Assembly: GCF_034259325.1 (NCBI RefSeq)
Contig: NZ_JAXIVS010000002.1
Coordinates: 124,001 to 188,000, forward strand
Length of the DNA stretch: 64,000 bases
Direction of reading: 5' to 3'
DNA from: Hyalangium ruber
Lineage (GTDB): Bacteria > Myxococcota > Myxococcia > Myxococcales > Myxococcaceae
In this document: piece by piece, positions 36,314 to 46,159 of the stretch
Layout of the letters: each line of letters starts with the position of its first letter
How positions within the stretch are numbered: the first letter of the stretch is position 1
Translations under genes and position numbers: made by a program
Notes under the pieces: model-generated
What the model saw: the letters and a program-made list of their open reading frames with translations, nothing else
Databases searched by the model: none
Told to the model about the DNA's origin: nothing

Positions 36314-36354
36314 AGCGGCAGGGTGCCCCCGGGTGCCCTGCCGCTTTGCTTTTG
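36314..36354. terminator. Terminator hairpin between convergent genes
   Basis: A perfect 10-bp stem (AGCGGCAGGG 36314-36323, CCCTGCCGCT 36336-36345) with a GC-rich loop, followed on the plus strand by TTGCTTTTG. It ends the pyrophosphatase transcript, and its position between convergent stops lets it serve the minus-strand regulator gene (stop at 36363) as well. Confidence 0.7.
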
Positions 36355-36362
36355 CCTTCGGC

Positions 36363-36683
36363 TCAGTGTCCGAGCCGGAAGGCGGGCGGATCAATCCGGG
36401 TGGCCCGGCACTTGGGACAGGCGCCCGGGCGGGTAAAGCGCGTGCGGTCGCGGAAGACGAAGCCGCAGGCCAGGCACTCGGCGGGCACCACCTGCAACCG
36501 CCCGCCCAGGGCCTTGAGGGACTTGTCCAGGTGGACGAGGTGCTCGGCCACGTCCTTCTCGGAAATGCCCACCGCAGCCGACAGCTCGCGCGCGGTGAGG
36601 CCCGCCTCCGGCGCCTCGGCAAGGGCGGCCTCGAGCGCGGCGCGCACGGTGCTACCTCGAGCCTGGGGGCCGGGCTGGCTCAT
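36363..36683 (-). CDS. Small HTH/zinc-ribbon predicted transcription regulator
   Basis: A 106-residue protein with a winged-helix-like N-terminus (LTARELSAAVGISEKDVAEHLVHLDKSLKAL) joined to a zinc ribbon (CLACGFVFRDRTRFTRPGACPKC: two CxxC pairs 20 residues apart). This is the layout of the COG3357 family of small HTH-plus-Zn-ribbon proteins, commoner in archaea. Its ATG overlaps the stop of the membrane-protein gene at 36680 (ATGA), so the two are co-translated. Target unknown. Confidence 0.75.
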   Translation of the reverse strand: MSQPGPQARGSTVRAALEAALAEAPEAGLTARELSAAVGISEKDVAEHLVHLDKSLKALGGRLQVVPAECLACGFVFRDRTRFTRPGACPKCRATRIDPPAFRLGH

Positions 36684-37225
36684 GCGCTGATGGGCCCCGG
36701 GTCCGTCACCCGCTCCTTGCCCAGGTGCATGCCGCTGCGGCAGCGGTAATCGGTGACGAAGGCGCCCAGCAGCACGGCCGCGCCCGCCAGCACGTGTACG
36801 GCGGCGGTGGCGGGTGCCCGGCGCGCATAGCCCTTCACGAAGGGCGCGGCAATCGTCGCCAGCCCCCAGCCATAGTCGCTCAGCTCGTGCAGCTCGATGG
36901 GCAGCAACCGGGACACGCTGATGCGCGTGTCGGTGAGCAGGGCGGTGCCCGCGAAGCCCAACCCCAGCGCCAGCCCCGTGCGCTGGGCCTGCCTGTCCCC
37001 GGAGAGCCCTCCGGCGACCGCCACCGCGACCCCGGCGGCCAGATCCATCAACGAATGCACACCCTGCGGTACCCAGCGGTGCAGCGGCAGGTCTCCAGGA
37101 AGCGGGCGGGAGATGATGCCGGCCGCGGCGCTCCGGTCCATGACGTGGTGCATCATGAGGCGCAAGGGCCCCAGGGTGCCGTCGTGTGGGTGGGAAGGAT
37201 CTGGGATTGTCTTGGACTCAGCCAT
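36680..37225 (-). CDS. Membrane protein of unknown function
   Basis: 181 residues from ATG 37225 (AGGAG 6 nt upstream); a longer frame to 37378 overlaps the divergent gene and is disfavoured. The N-terminal 50 residues are polar and His-rich (DPSHPHDG, LMMHHVMD). Four hydrophobic segments follow (LAAGVAVAVAGGL, TGLALGLGFAGTALL, WGLATIAAPFV, AAVHVLAGAAVLLGAFV). The conserved-looking ELHELSDYGWG sits between helices. It is co-translated with the HTH/zinc-ribbon gene, which suggests that this membrane protein and the regulator act together. Family not recognised. Confidence 0.6.
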   Translation of the reverse strand: MAESKTIPDPSHPHDGTLGPLRLMMHHVMDRSAAAGIISRPLPGDLPLHRWVPQGVHSLMDLAAGVAVAVAGGLSGDRQAQRTGLALGLGFAGTALLTDTRISVSRLLPIELHELSDYGWGLATIAAPFVKGYARRAPATAAVHVLAGAAVLLGAFVTDYRCRSGMHLGKERVTDPGPISA

Positions 37226-37356
37226 CCGGCGCTCCTGGACGTTTGCACTCTCCAAGTTAGGCACGCGCTGCCCGGGAGGGTATCCGCCCTGGCGGGAAGT
37301 CGTAGCCCGCTCGACAGCGCTTCCCTCCCCCCGCGCCCAGGGCGCACGCTGAGTCC

Positions 37357-37923
37357 ATGCGCCTGCCCCGCTTCCCACGTGTCATCGGCTTCGACGACGG
37401 GCCCTTCCAGCGCCGTCCGGGGGCCGTGGTGCCGCTGGTGGGCGTGGTGTGCAGCGGCACACGCTTCGAGGGGCTCGTCTGGGGGCGTGTGCGCAAGGAT
37501 GGATGGAGCGCGACGCAGGAGGTGTGCCGGCTGCTGGAGGGCGGCAAGTTCCTGCCGCAGCTTCACCTGGTGCTGCTGGATGGCATCGCCTTCGGGGGCT
37601 TCAACGTGGTGGACCTGCCCACGCTGGCCTCGCGCCTGAAGCGCCCGTGCGTGGCGGTGATGCGGCGCCTGCCGGACCTGGACGCGGTGGAGCGAGCCCT
37701 GCGACGGCTGCCCCGAGCGGAGCGACGGCTGGCCCTGCTGAAGCGGGCGGGCCCCATCCACCAGCTGGGCGGCTTCACCTTTCAGGTGCAGGGCGCCGAG
37801 CCCGCCGAGGTGGCCGAGGCGCTCGCGCGTGTCACGGACCGGGGCCTCGTGCCCGAGCCGCTACGCCTGGCACACCTCATCGGCTCGGCGGTGGTAACAG
37901 GCGAGAGCAGCCAGCGTGCCTGA
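37357..37923 (+). CDS. DUF99 family protein (endonuclease V-like)
   Basis: A 188-residue soluble protein that fits DUF99 (COG1628), a family related to endonuclease V. Motifs: RVIGFDDGPF near the start (the conserved GxDDGPF acidic block), VPLVGVVCSGTRFEG, LVLLDGIAFGGFNVVDL (second acidic site) and RPCVAVMRRLPDLDAV. The conserved acidic residues that would bind metal are present. Members of this family act on DNA or RNA in archaea; the bacterial role is unclear. It is divergent from the membrane-protein gene (132-bp gap) and convergent with purL, from which a perfect hairpin separates it. Confidence 0.82.
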   Translation: MRLPRFPRVIGFDDGPFQRRPGAVVPLVGVVCSGTRFEGLVWGRVRKDGWSATQEVCRLLEGGKFLPQLHLVLLDGIAFGGFNVVDLPTLASRLKRPCVAVMRRLPDLDAVERALRRLPRAERRLALLKRAGPIHQLGGFTFQVQGAEPAEVAEALARVTDRGLVPEPLRLAHLIGSAVVTGESSQRA

Positions 37924-37934
37924 AGGAGCCGTGG

Positions 37935-37963
37935 CAAACCTGTCAGACAACCAGACAGGTTTG
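37935..37963. terminator. Hairpin between convergent DUF99 and purL genes
   Basis: A perfect 10-bp stem (CAAACCTGTC at 37935-37944, GACAGGTTTG at 37954-37963) with a 9-nt loop, 12 bp after the DUF99 stop and 35 bp before the purL stop. It lacks a T-tract, so it is a likely 3'-end structure but not a classic intrinsic terminator. Confidence 0.45.
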
Positions 37964-37997
37964 GAGGAACCGCCGCCGGGGCGCCCCTGAAGAGGCG

Positions 37998-40900
37998 TTA
38001 GCCGAGGGCCGCCCGGGCATTGCGGAACAGCCGCATCCACGGTCCGTCCTCGCCCCACCCGCTCGGGTGCCAGGAGTGCTGCACGGTGCGGTGGACGCGC
38101 TCCGGGTGCGGCATCATCAGCGTGACGCGCCCGTCCCGCGTGGTGAGTCCGCACATGCCATGGGGAGAACCATTCGGATTGGCGGGGTAGGCCTCCGTCA
38201 CCCGTCCGTGGTTGTCCACGAAGCGCGCCGTCACCAGCCCCAGCCCGTTCACCCGCGCCGCCTCCTCCGGGTTGGGGAACTCCGCGCGCCCCTCGCCGTG
38301 GGAGACGGCGATCAGCATCCGGCTGCCCGCCATGCCCTTGAAGAAGAGCGAGGGGCTCTGAGCCACCTCCACCAACGACAGCCGCGCCTCGAACTGCTCC
38401 GAGGCGTTGCGCACGAAGCGCGGCAGGTGCTCGGCGCCGGGGATGATCTCCTTGAGCTGAGCCATCATCTGGCAGCCGTTGCAGATGCCGAGGCTGAAGC
38501 TGTCGGGCCGCGCGAAGAAGGCGCTGAACGCGTCCCGCGCCCGCTCGTTGAAGAGGATGGACTTGGCCCATCCGCCGCCCGCGCCCAGCACGTCTCCATA
38601 GGAGAAGCCGCCGCACGCCAGCAGGCCCTTGAAGTCCGTCAGCGACACGCGCCCGGCGAGGATGTCGCTCATGTGAACATCCACCGCGGTGAAGCCGGCG
38701 CGGGTGAAGGCCGCCGCCATCTCCGTCTGGCTGTTCACGCCCTGCTCGCGCAGCACCGCCACGCGGGGCCGCGCGCCCTTGGCGATGTACGGCGCCGCCA
38801 CGTCCTCCGAGGGGTTGAACGTGAGCGAGGGCGAAAGGCCCGGGTCCTCCGAGTCACACTTGGCGGCGAACTCCTCCTCGGCGCAGCGCGGGTTGTCGCG
38901 CAGCTTCTGCAGCTCGTGGCTGACGCGGGACCAGTACTGGCGCAGCGCCATGGTGGGCACCGCGAGCAGCGTCTGCTCGCCCTGGCGCAGGCGCACCTCC
39001 AGCTCCGCGCGGGGCCGGCCCAGCTCATGGGCGTGCGCGCCCAGTCCATGCCGCGAGAGCACCTCGCGCACGCTCGCGAGGTCCGCCGCGCGCACCTGGA
39101 GCACCGCGCCCAACTCCTCGTTGAAGAGGGCCGGCACGGCCTGCGTGCCCAGGGGCGCCACATCCACGTCCAGCCCGCAGTGGCCAGCGAAGGCCATCTC
39201 GCACAGCGTCGCCAGCAGGCCTCCGTCCGAGCGGTCGTGATAGGCCAGCACGCGCCCCGCGGCGTTCAGCTCCTGGATGGCCGCGAAGAAGCCGCGCAGC
39301 ACCGCTGGCTCCTCCACGTCCGGACACTCCGCGCCGACCTGCTCATAGACCTGGGCCAGCACCGAGCCACCCAGGCGCTGCCGGCCACCGGCGAGGTCGA
39401 TGAAGAGCAGCCGGGTGTCCTCCTGCAGCTCGCGAAGCTGCGGCGTGAGCGAGGGGCGAACGTCGAGCACTGGCGCGAACGCCGAGACGATGAGCGACAC
39501 GGGCGCCACCACCGCCTTGCGCGCGCCCTGCTCCTCCCACTCCGTGCGCATGGACATGGAGTCCTTGCCCACGGGGATGGTGAGGCCCAGCGCCGGGCAC
39601 AGCTCCATGCCCACCGCGTGGACCGCCGCGTAGAGGTTGGCGTCCTCGCCAGGGCTGCCCGCGGCCGCCATCCAGTTGGCCGACAGCTTCACGTCCGACA
39701 GTTTGCCAATGCGCGCCGCGGCGATGTTCGTCACCGCCTCGCCCACGGCCATCCGTGCCGAGGCCGCCGCGTTCACCAGCGCCAGCGGTGTGCGCTCGCC
39801 CATGGCCATGGCCTCGCCCGTGTAGCCCGAGAGGGCCGACAGCGTCACCGCGCAGTCGGCCACCGCCACCTGCCACGGTCCCACCATCTGGTCGCGCGCC
39901 GTGTGGCCCGACACCGTCCGGTCGCCGATGGTGATGAGGAAGGACTTGTCGGCCACCGTCGGGTGCTCCAGCACCCGCGCCACCATGTCTCCCAGCTCCA
40001 GCCCCTCCAGCTTCAGCGGCGCGTGCCCCAGCGGGCGCGACTTCACGTCCCGGTGCATGCGCGGCGGCTTGCCGAACAGCACATCCATCGGCAGATCGAT
40101 GGGGGCCTTTCCGAAGTGGCTGTCCTCCACCTGGAGCACCTGCTCCGCCGTGGCCTCGCCCAGCACGGCGAAGGGGGCGCGCTCGCGCTCACACAGCTCG
40201 GTGAAGCGCTCCAGGTCCTCCGGAGCGATGGCGAGCACGTAGCGCTCCTGCGACTCGTTACACCAGAGCTCCACGGGCGACATGCCCTTCTCGGCGCTGG
40301 GCACCGCGCGCAGCTCGAAGCGTCCGCCCAGCGCGTTGTCATGCACCAATTCCGGCACCGCGTTGGACAGCCCGCCCGCCCCCACGTCATGAATGGAGCG
40401 GATGGGGTTGGCCTCGCCGAGGGACCAGCAGCGGTCGATGACCTCCTGGCACCTCCGCTCCATCTCCGCGTTGTCCCGCTGCACGGAGGCGTAGTCCAGG
40501 TCCGCCGCGCTCGCGCCCTGCGCCATGGAGGAGGCCGCGCCGCCGCCCAGGCCGATGAGCATCGCCGGCCCGCCCAGCACGACGATTTTATCCCCGGCCT
40601 TGAGCTGTCCCTTCTGCACGTGGCCCGCGCGGATGTTGCCCAGGCCGCCGGCGATCATGATGGGCTTGTGGTAGCCGCGCACCTCCACACCCTCGGGCGT
40701 GGGGACGTGCTGCTCGAAGCTGCGGAAGTAGCCGCACAGGTTGGGCCGGCCGAACTCGTTGTTGTAGGCCGCCCCGCCAATCGGGCCCTCGAGCATGATG
40801 TCCAGCGCGGAGGCGATGCGCGCGGGCCTGCCGTACTCGCGCTCCCACGGGCGCTCATAGCCGGGGATGCGCAGGTTCGACACCGAGAAGCCCGTCAGCC

Positions 40901-41906
40901 CCGCCTTGGGACGGGCGCCGCGCCCGGTGGCTCCCTCGTCGCGAATCTCTCCGCCCGCGCCCGTGGCCGCGCCCGGGTACGGAGAGATGGCCGTCGGGTG
41001 GTTGTGCGTCTCCACCTTCATCAAGATGTGCGTGGGCTCGCGCACGAAGCGCCACTCCCCGCTGGCCACGTCCGGGAAGAAGCGCTCCACCTCGAAGCCT
41101 TCGATGACGGCCGCGTTGTCCTTGTACGCCGACAGCACGCCCGCGCTGTTCGCCGCGTAGGTATTCTTGATGGCCTGGAACAGCGAGCGCTCCTTCTGCG
41201 CACCGTCCACGGTCCAGCTCGCGTTGAAGATTTTGTGCCGACAGTGCTCGCTGTTGGCCTGAGCGAACATCATCAGCTCGACGTCGGTGGGGTTGCGGCG
41301 CAGCTCGAGGAAGCGCGCGCACAGGTAATCCATCTCATCCTCCGCCAGCGCCAGCCCCAGCTGCCGGTTGGCCTCCGCCAGCGCCGCTCGGCCGCCGCCG
41401 AGCACCTCCACCGTGGAGAAGGAGCGTGGGGTGTGCGCGGCGAAGAGCACCTCGGCCTCTTCCATTCGCGAGACCACCACCTGCGTCATCCGGTCGTGCA
41501 GCACCGGCTTCACACGCTCCAGCTGCTCGCGCGACAGGGGCAGGCCGTCCTTGTCGGCGACGAAGAAGACGATGCCGCGCTCCATGCGCCGCACGCGCAC
41601 CAGGCCGCAGTTATGGACGATGTCCGTGGCCTTGGAAGACCAGGGCGAGAAGGTGCCGGGGCGCGGCATCACCACCATCCGGCTGCCCTCCCAGTAGCCG
41701 ATGGGGATGCGCGGGCCGTACTCCAGCAGCCGGTAGAGCACCGCCAGCTCCGCCTCGGACAGCGCGCCCGCGGCGTCCACGAAGTGCATCAGCTCCGCGT
41801 AGAGCGAGGCCACCTCGGGTACACGCTCGCGGCACTGGGCGAGCAGTTTGTCCTGACGGAACGGGGAGAAGGCGGGAGCGCCGCGCAGGTTGAGGATGCT
41901 GGGCAT
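37998..41906 (-). CDS. purL: Phosphoribosylformylglycinamidine synthase (large single-chain PurL)
   Basis: A 1302-residue FGAM synthase that converts FGAR, glutamine and ATP to FGAM in purine biosynthesis (fourth step). The length matches the E. coli-type single polypeptide (about 1295), not the split PurLQS form. Visible blocks: the synthase core [65 protein letters not shown], and the second half with VGKDSMSM and YHDRSDGGL. The glutaminase domain has [15 protein letters not shown], catalytic Cys in GICNGCQ, and His/Glu in MPHPERV. ATG 41906 gives MPSILNLRG. It is a single gene; 133 bp separate it from the DUF2378 gene upstream. No purine-riboswitch fold was seen there. Confidence 0.97.
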   Translation of the reverse strand: MPSILNLRGAPAFSPFRQDKLLAQCRERVPEVASLYAELMHFVDAAGALSEAELAVLYRLLEYGPRIPIGYWEGSRMVVMPRPGTFSPWSSKATDIVHNCGLVRVRRMERGIVFFVADKDGLPLSREQLERVKPVLHDRMTQVVVSRMEEAEVLFAAHTPRSFSTVEVLGGGRAALAEANRQLGLALAEDEMDYLCARFLELRRNPTDVELMMFAQANSEHCRHKIFNASWTVDGAQKERSLFQAIKNTYAANSAGVLSAYKDNAAVIEGFEVERFFPDVASGEWRFVREPTHILMKVETHNHPTAISPYPGAATGAGGEIRDEGATGRGARPKAGLTGFSVSNLRIPGYERPWEREYGRPARIASALDIMLEGPIGGAAYNNEFGRPNLCGYFRSFEQHVPTPEGVEVRGYHKPIMIAGGLGNIRAGHVQKGQLKAGDKIVVLGGPAMLIGLGGGAASSMAQGASAADLDYASVQRDNAEMERRCQEVIDRCWSLGEANPIRSIHDVGAGGLSNAVPELVHDNALGGRFELRAVPSAEKGMSPVELWCNESQERYVLAIAPEDLERFTELCERERAPFAVLGEATAEQVLQVEDSHFGKAPIDLPMDVLFGKPPRMHRDVKSRPLGHAPLKLEGLELGDMVARVLEHPTVADKSFLITIGDRTVSGHTARDQMVGPWQVAVADCAVTLSALSGYTGEAMAMGERTPLALVNAAASARMAVGEAVTNIAAARIGKLSDVKLSANWMAAAGSPGEDANLYAAVHAVGMELCPALGLTIPVGKDSMSMRTEWEEQGARKAVVAPVSLIVSAFAPVLDVRPSLTPQLRELQEDTRLLFIDLAGGRQRLGGSVLAQVYEQVGAECPDVEEPAVLRGFFAAIQELNAAGRVLAYHDRSDGGLLATLCEMAFAGHCGLDVDVAPLGTQAVPALFNEELGAVLQVRAADLASVREVLSRHGLGAHAHELGRPRAELEVRLRQGEQTLLAVPTMALRQYWSRVSHELQKLRDNPRCAEEEFAAKCDSEDPGLSPSLTFNPSEDVAAPYIAKGARPRVAVLREQGVNSQTEMAAAFTRAGFTAVDVHMSDILAGRVSLTDFKGLLACGGFSYGDVLGAGGGWAKSILFNERARDAFSAFFARPDSFSLGICNGCQMMAQLKEIIPGAEHLPRFVRNASEQFEARLSLVEVAQSPSLFFKGMAGSRMLIAVSHGEGRAEFPNPEEAARVNGLGLVTARFVDNHGRVTEAYPANPNGSPHGMCGLTTRDGRVTLMMPHPERVHRTVQHSWHPSGWGEDGPWMRLFRNARAALG

Positions 41907-42039
41907 GGACGGGCCTGGCTCTGGATAACGGTGAAGTCGTCCTTATCACCGAGACTTCCGGTGAGTCCTGAAGAGTTCGCGCTGGGTCGCCTGCTTCACG
42001 AACAGGCACCCGCCGGGTCTTCCCCGGAGGCAAGCGCCT

Positions 42040-42594
42040 TCAACCCTTCTCGTCCCTCCACTTCACATGGAAGGTGACGTCGTCGGCGCTGAAGGCATGC
42101 ACTTCCACCTGGACCTCCTTCACGCCACAGCCGCGCAGGCCCGCCATCATGGCGCCCTGCACCAGGTAGCGGGTGGGGCCCGCCTCATTCACCCACAGCT
42201 CCAGGTGCGCGGGGGCCAGATCCTGGATGCGCACCTCGGTGTAGTTGTTGCCGGAGCGAAAGCTCTGCTGCGCCCGGCCCACCACGCGCCGAGGCCCCAG
42301 CATCTGGAGCACGCTGAACAGCGCTCGCCCCAACATCGTCACCCGATAGCCATCCACCATGCGCTCGCCCAGGTGCCGGTAGGCGTGCTCCTCGGGCTGG
42401 CTGGCGTACAGCTCCCGCGCCGCCAGACGCACACACCAGCACCACGTGGCGAACGGGTAGGCAGGCAGGAGCTTGCGGTCCAGGTCCACGCCCGCCTCGC
42501 GCAGGTGGCCCTTCAGGGTGGGAGTCACCCTGCCGGCGAGACCTCGGACGAACAGGCCCTCCAGGGTCTGGTCGAAGACGAGTTTCTCCTGCAT
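42040..42594 (-). CDS. DUF2378 family protein
   Basis: A 184-residue soluble protein of the myxobacterial paralogous family DUF2378 (TIGR02265): it opens EKLVFDQTLEGLFVRGL and has the conserved RHLGERMVDGYRVTMLGRALFSVLQMLGP, YTEVRI and LQG-type AGLRGCGVKEVQVEV segments. These proteins are numerous in myxobacteria; some resemble heme-NO-binding (HNOB-like) folds, but no function is established that I know of. ATG 42594. It is divergent from the next gene with only 42 bp between starts, so their promoters must overlap. Confidence 0.82.
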   Translation of the reverse strand: MQEKLVFDQTLEGLFVRGLAGRVTPTLKGHLREAGVDLDRKLLPAYPFATWCWCVRLAARELYASQPEEHAYRHLGERMVDGYRVTMLGRALFSVLQMLGPRRVVGRAQQSFRSGNNYTEVRIQDLAPAHLELWVNEAGPTRYLVQGAMMAGLRGCGVKEVQVEVHAFSADDVTFHVKWRDEKG

Positions 42595-42636
42595 GGGAGT
42601 AGTCTACTCCTGATCTGCCTTCCCTGGAGGAACCCG

Positions 42637-43386
42637 ATGGGTCTTCAACGTGAGCTGGCGGCGATGGCCATGCGCGCCACCCCCCTTCCCGGCCAGAAGA
42701 ACTTCCTGAGCGACACGGGCCTGTCCTCCCCCGTCCCCATCCTCCCGGGCTCCATCGGCGCGGTGGCGCACGAGCCCTTCGGCGCCGAGGAGCTCAAGCG
42801 GCTGTTCGACCTGATGGTGGTCTTCACCATCGGCGACTTCGCGAGCGGGGATTGCTGCTCGAGCTACTTCGATCCGGACAGCCCCTGGTACAACGTCTTC
42901 TACGGCGCCTACGGGCTGCGCTCGCACAAGCCGGACGGCACCCCGTGGGGCTTCCGCCGCGACGGGCGGGTGAACCTGGAGGAGATGCTGGAGGTGCCCT
43001 GGCTGGACTACAACTTCCTCACCGCGGGCAACCTGGGCTGTCCGCCCTCGCGCATGTGCTTCCGGGTGGAGGAGGCGAGCGTGGGCAAGGAGGGCCCCTG
43101 GCACACGGCCGAGGTGTCCTGCGTGATTCCCAGCGGCCTGCACCGCCTGAAGGACGCCGTCACCCCGGACCTGACGTACTACGCGGTCTTCGGGGTGCCG
43201 GAGGAGCGCTACCTGTCCTCGCAGCGCGAGAGCTACGAGCCGGTGCGCATGCGGGGAAAGATGTACTTCCAGCCCATCGCCGCGCGCACCACGTTGGTGT
43301 GGGGCGGGCTGTGCCCCAACACCCCGGACGGGCAGCGGCTGTTCAACTCCATCCTGGACGCGATGACGCCTCTTTATGCGCGCTGA
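42637..43386 (+). CDS. Protein of unknown function
   Basis: A 249-residue soluble protein with GGAGG 7 nt before ATG 42637. No family recognised. It is rich in aromatic and Gly/Pro motifs (SGDCCSSYFDPDSPWYNVFYGAYG, LDYNFLTAGNLGCPPSRMCF) and has seven cysteines, including the CC pair. No signal peptide or membrane helix is seen. The start region shared with the DUF2378 gene (42 bp apart) hints at coordinated control. Confidence 0.6.
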   Translation: MGLQRELAAMAMRATPLPGQKNFLSDTGLSSPVPILPGSIGAVAHEPFGAEELKRLFDLMVVFTIGDFASGDCCSSYFDPDSPWYNVFYGAYGLRSHKPDGTPWGFRRDGRVNLEEMLEVPWLDYNFLTAGNLGCPPSRMCFRVEEASVGKEGPWHTAEVSCVIPSGLHRLKDAVTPDLTYYAVFGVPEERYLSSQRESYEPVRMRGKMYFQPIAARTTLVWGGLCPNTPDGQRLFNSILDAMTPLYAR

Positions 43387-43698
43387 GGCCTGCAAAGCGT
43401 CGGACGGTCGGGGGATTGATGCACCCGTCCGACGCTCGCGGGGCTCAAAAGCAATCTCCAGGCCACTCAGGGAATGCAGGAAAACTAAAGGCTTGGCCGA
43501 GATGTCCTGAAGTTCCTGGAGCATACGCGCTCCAGCCCCAGATTCACATTCGCCATGAATCTTTACATTTCTGCAACAATCTCTTGTCAATTCAGTAGCT
43601 TGTAGTGGCTCAAACAAGTGTCCTGAAAAAGGACACGGGTTGTGGCCTTTTAGTGCAGGCAAGCTTCTTCACCCGCGCTGCACAACTACTGAAACCCG
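43387..43698. other. AT-richer gene-free stretch (312 bp)
   Basis: Between convergent 3' ends (43386 and 43699). From about 43445 to 43690 the DNA is visibly richer in A and T than anything else in the window and carries no coding-like frame. It holds a stem GTGTCC/GGACAC (43618-43636) with an AT-rich loop and an imperfect GTGCA...TGCAC dyad nearby (about 43653-43684). A small RNA, a relic of inserted DNA or a decayed gene are possible; none is shown. Confidence 0.5.
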
Positions 43699-44388
43699 TT
43701 ACCCGGGCTTTTGCAGCTTCTCCAGGGCGGAGCAGAGGGAGCAGGAGACGACGGCGTGGGGCACGTCCCGGCGGTGGACGTCGAGCAGGGCGCGAGACAT
43801 CTCGGCCAGCTCGCGGCGCACCTCGCGCCGGGCACCCTTCACCCGGGCGATGCGCATGTCGTCATAGCCGGTGGTCTGGTGGCGCAGCCAGGCGATCACC
43901 GCCGCCTCGGCGCGGCGCTCCACGGGGATGCGCTCGGTGCGAGCCACGGTGCCGCTGCCCACGGGGGCGGCGTGGGCCGTCACCACCACCGCCAGCCGCT
44001 TGGCGTGGGCGGTGAAGGTGGGGGCGAAGGAGAGGAAGCGCAGCACCTGGTTGGCGAAGTCCACCTCGTACTCGGCCTGTTCGCGCTCGCGGCGGGCCTG
44101 GTCCGAGGCGCGGCGCTTGGCATAGGCGGGGGTGGCGCGCTCGGCCTCCAGCTCGGCGCGGGCGGCGGAGATGTGGGCCTCGGGGGCCCAGATGCCGCGG
44201 GAGAACGTCTTGCGGCCCTTCTTCTCCACCACCGTCCAGCTGGGGCCGGCGGCCTTCACGCGGCGGGTGAGCCCGGCGTCTCCGGGCGGCAGCAGGGCCC
44301 AGCCGGGCGGAGGCGTGAGCAGGGAGCCATCGGGCGCGCGCACGCGGCGCGGGTCCGGGGTGGGGGCAACGGTCAGGGAGTCAGCCAT
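43699..44388 (-). CDS. DUF2293 domain protein
   Basis: 229 residues from ATG 44388. Start choice is weak, as no good ribosome site is visible; ATG 44409 and a longer frame to 44586 exist but carry no domain-like sequence. The C-terminal third matches the DUF2293 pattern: RRAEAAVIAWLRHQTTGYDD, then MRIARVKGARREVRRELAEMSRALLDVHR. The middle is a charged Ala/Glu/Arg helix (AARAELEAERATPAYAKRRAS). There is no signal peptide. It is probably soluble and basic, perhaps nucleic-acid binding, by composition only. It is divergent from the RNase Z gene. Confidence 0.72.
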   Translation of the reverse strand: MADSLTVAPTPDPRRVRAPDGSLLTPPPGWALLPPGDAGLTRRVKAAGPSWTVVEKKGRKTFSRGIWAPEAHISAARAELEAERATPAYAKRRASDQARREREQAEYEVDFANQVLRFLSFAPTFTAHAKRLAVVVTAHAAPVGSGTVARTERIPVERRAEAAVIAWLRHQTTGYDDMRIARVKGARREVRRELAEMSRALLDVHRRDVPHAVVSCSLCSALEKLQKPG

Positions 44389-44554
44389 GGGACAGGAGCG
44401 CGGCTGCATAGCGCACGGAGAGTCAGTCGGGAAGTCACGAGGGCGTCGAAAGCCTGCTAAATGGCCGCCATGCGCGCGCGCCCGCGGTGCCCTCCCGCTT
44501 CGGGGGGCCGGGAGGCGGGTGCGGGAGGCACACTTCTTCGTGGGAAGCGCCGGC

Positions 44555-45478
44555 ATGTCCCTCCTCAGGCTCACCTTCCTCGGCACCTCGGCCGCTCAGC
44601 CCACCCTGCACCGCAACCTCTCGGGGCTGGCGGTGAAGGCGGACGCGGACCTGCTCCTCTTCGACTGCGGCGAGGGCAGCCAGCGGCAGATGGTGCGCTA
44701 CGGCACCGGCTTCAGCGTGGACGCCGTCTTCTTCACGCACTTCCATGCCGACCACTACCTGGGAATCATCGGCTTTCTGCGCACGCTGGGGATGATGGGG
44801 CGCGAGCACCCGGTGCAGCTCTACGGCCCGCCCACGGCGCGGCGGGTGCTGCACCAGGCGGTCCACCTGGGCGTGGACGCGCTGGCCTTCCCGGTGGAAA
44901 TTCACGAACTGAAGGACGGAGACGTGGTGCGGCGCGGCGGCTACAGCGTGCAGGCGGTGGGGGTGGACCACCGCATCAACGCGCTGGCGTACGTGCTGGC
45001 GGAGGACGAGCGGCCGGGGCGCTTCAACGTGGAGAAGGCGCGAGCGCTGGGCGTGCCCGAGGGGCCGAGCTTCGGCAAGCTGCAGAAGGGTGAGGCGGTG
45101 ACGCTGGCGGACGGCACCACGGTGCGGCCCGAGGACGTGGTGGGCACGTCACGGCCGGGGCGCAAGCTGGTCATCTCCGGGGACACGCGGCCGTGCGCCT
45201 CGCTGGTGAAGGCTTCGCAGGACGCGGATCTGCTCGTCCACGAGTCGACCTTCAGCGACGACGAGCAGGAGCGGGCCATCGAGACGCGGCACTCCACGGC
45301 GCGCGAGGCGGCGCGGGTGGCGCGCGAGGCGGGAGCGCGGCGCCTCATCCTCACGCACCTGTCGAGCCGGCACGACACCGACCCCACGAAGCTGCTCGTG
45401 CAGGCGCGCGAGGAGTACAAGGGGCCGGTGGAGGTAGCCCATGACGGGCTCACCGTGGAGCTGCCGCTGCGCGACTGA
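44555..45478 (+). CDS. rnz: Ribonuclease Z
   Basis: A 307-residue metallo-beta-lactamase-fold tRNA 3'-processing endonuclease. The start LLRLTFLGTSAAQPTLHRN is the typical RNase Z opening (FLGTs.a.PT..RN). Next come LLFDCGEGSQRQM, the zinc motif FFTHFHADHYLG (HxHxDH), VGVDHRI, the metal-binding Asp in VISGDTRP, and HESTFSDDEQERA with HSTAREAARVA (exosite and late His region) and LILTHLSSRH. ATG 44555 follows GGGAAGC. The upstream open frame to 44132 is antisense to DUF2293 and not used. Its size is close to that of E. coli/B. subtilis enzymes (about 305-307). Confidence 0.95.
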   Translation: MSLLRLTFLGTSAAQPTLHRNLSGLAVKADADLLLFDCGEGSQRQMVRYGTGFSVDAVFFTHFHADHYLGIIGFLRTLGMMGREHPVQLYGPPTARRVLHQAVHLGVDALAFPVEIHELKDGDVVRRGGYSVQAVGVDHRINALAYVLAEDERPGRFNVEKARALGVPEGPSFGKLQKGEAVTLADGTTVRPEDVVGTSRPGRKLVISGDTRPCASLVKASQDADLLVHESTFSDDEQERAIETRHSTAREAARVAREAGARRLILTHLSSRHDTDPTKLLVQAREEYKGPVEVAHDGLTVELPLRD

Positions 45479-45487
45479 AGCGAGGCG

Positions 45488-46012
45488 CTACGGCTGCACC
45501 TTCTGGGCAGCCTCGGCCTCGAGGGCCTTGGCGGCCTCGGCGTCCACGCGCTGGAGCAGCTTCCACTCCATGGCGTGGTCGCGGCTGAGGGTGTTGCTGT
45601 CCGTGCCGGCATGCCCGATGCCCTCGGCGGGATAGCCCGTGTTGCCGTCGTTGGGGGGCTGGGACTGGACACGTGCCTGCTTGTGGAACTGCACGGCGGA
45701 CTGGCCAGGGCCCTTCTCGATGCCGCGCACCAGGTAGCGCGCCCAGCTGGTGCCCAGGGATGAAGGGGCGCCCTCCATCACCCAGTCGGTCTGCAGCTCG
45801 TAGCCGCCCTGGGCCTCCATGATGGAGAACTCCTCCTCGGCCAGCATCGCCTTCACCTCGGGCCACACCTCATTGATGGGCTTGCGGTAGACGTGCTCGC
45901 GCGCCTTGTCGTGGAGATAGGCGTCGCGGCGGTTGGCGGCGCAACCGGTGGAGAGGGCGAGGGCGGCCACCAGCAGCAGCGCGGTGGATCCGAGCCTGGA
46001 AGTCAGCGTCAT
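45488..46012 (-). CDS. Lipoprotein of unknown function
   Basis: 174 residues from ATG 46012 (AGGAG 6-10 nt upstream; an in-frame start at 46039 is less likely). Signal: TSRLGSTALLLVAALALSTGC, with the cysteine of LSTGC lipidated. The mature part reads AANRRDAYLHDKAREHVYRK then a mixed alpha/beta region and a C-terminal helical tail (LLQRVDAEAAKALEAEAAQK). It is similar in style to small envelope lipoproteins seen across myxobacteria. Its gene converges with RNase Z (9 bp apart). Confidence 0.65.
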   Translation of the reverse strand: MTLTSRLGSTALLLVAALALSTGCAANRRDAYLHDKAREHVYRKPINEVWPEVKAMLAEEEFSIMEAQGGYELQTDWVMEGAPSSLGTSWARYLVRGIEKGPGQSAVQFHKQARVQSQPPNDGNTGYPAEGIGHAGTDSNTLSRDHAMEWKLLQRVDAEAAKALEAEAAQKVQP

Positions 46013-46159
46013 GTTCAGCTCCTGGGGTGAGTGCGGCACCGCCGTTCAAGCACGCGCCCTGCCCCGAGCCAAGTGGCGCCTCGGGACGTCATGCGCCGCA
46101 CAGGCGAGTGCTTTCTTCCTGGTTCCTCAGCGACCGATGGCCATAGTGGGGGACACGCC

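Noticed and set aside
37449-42077. A 1542-codon open frame on the plus strand opposite purL
   Set aside because: Antisense to a complete, well-recognised purL and partly overlapping DUF99; Arg/His/Gly-rich with no domain.
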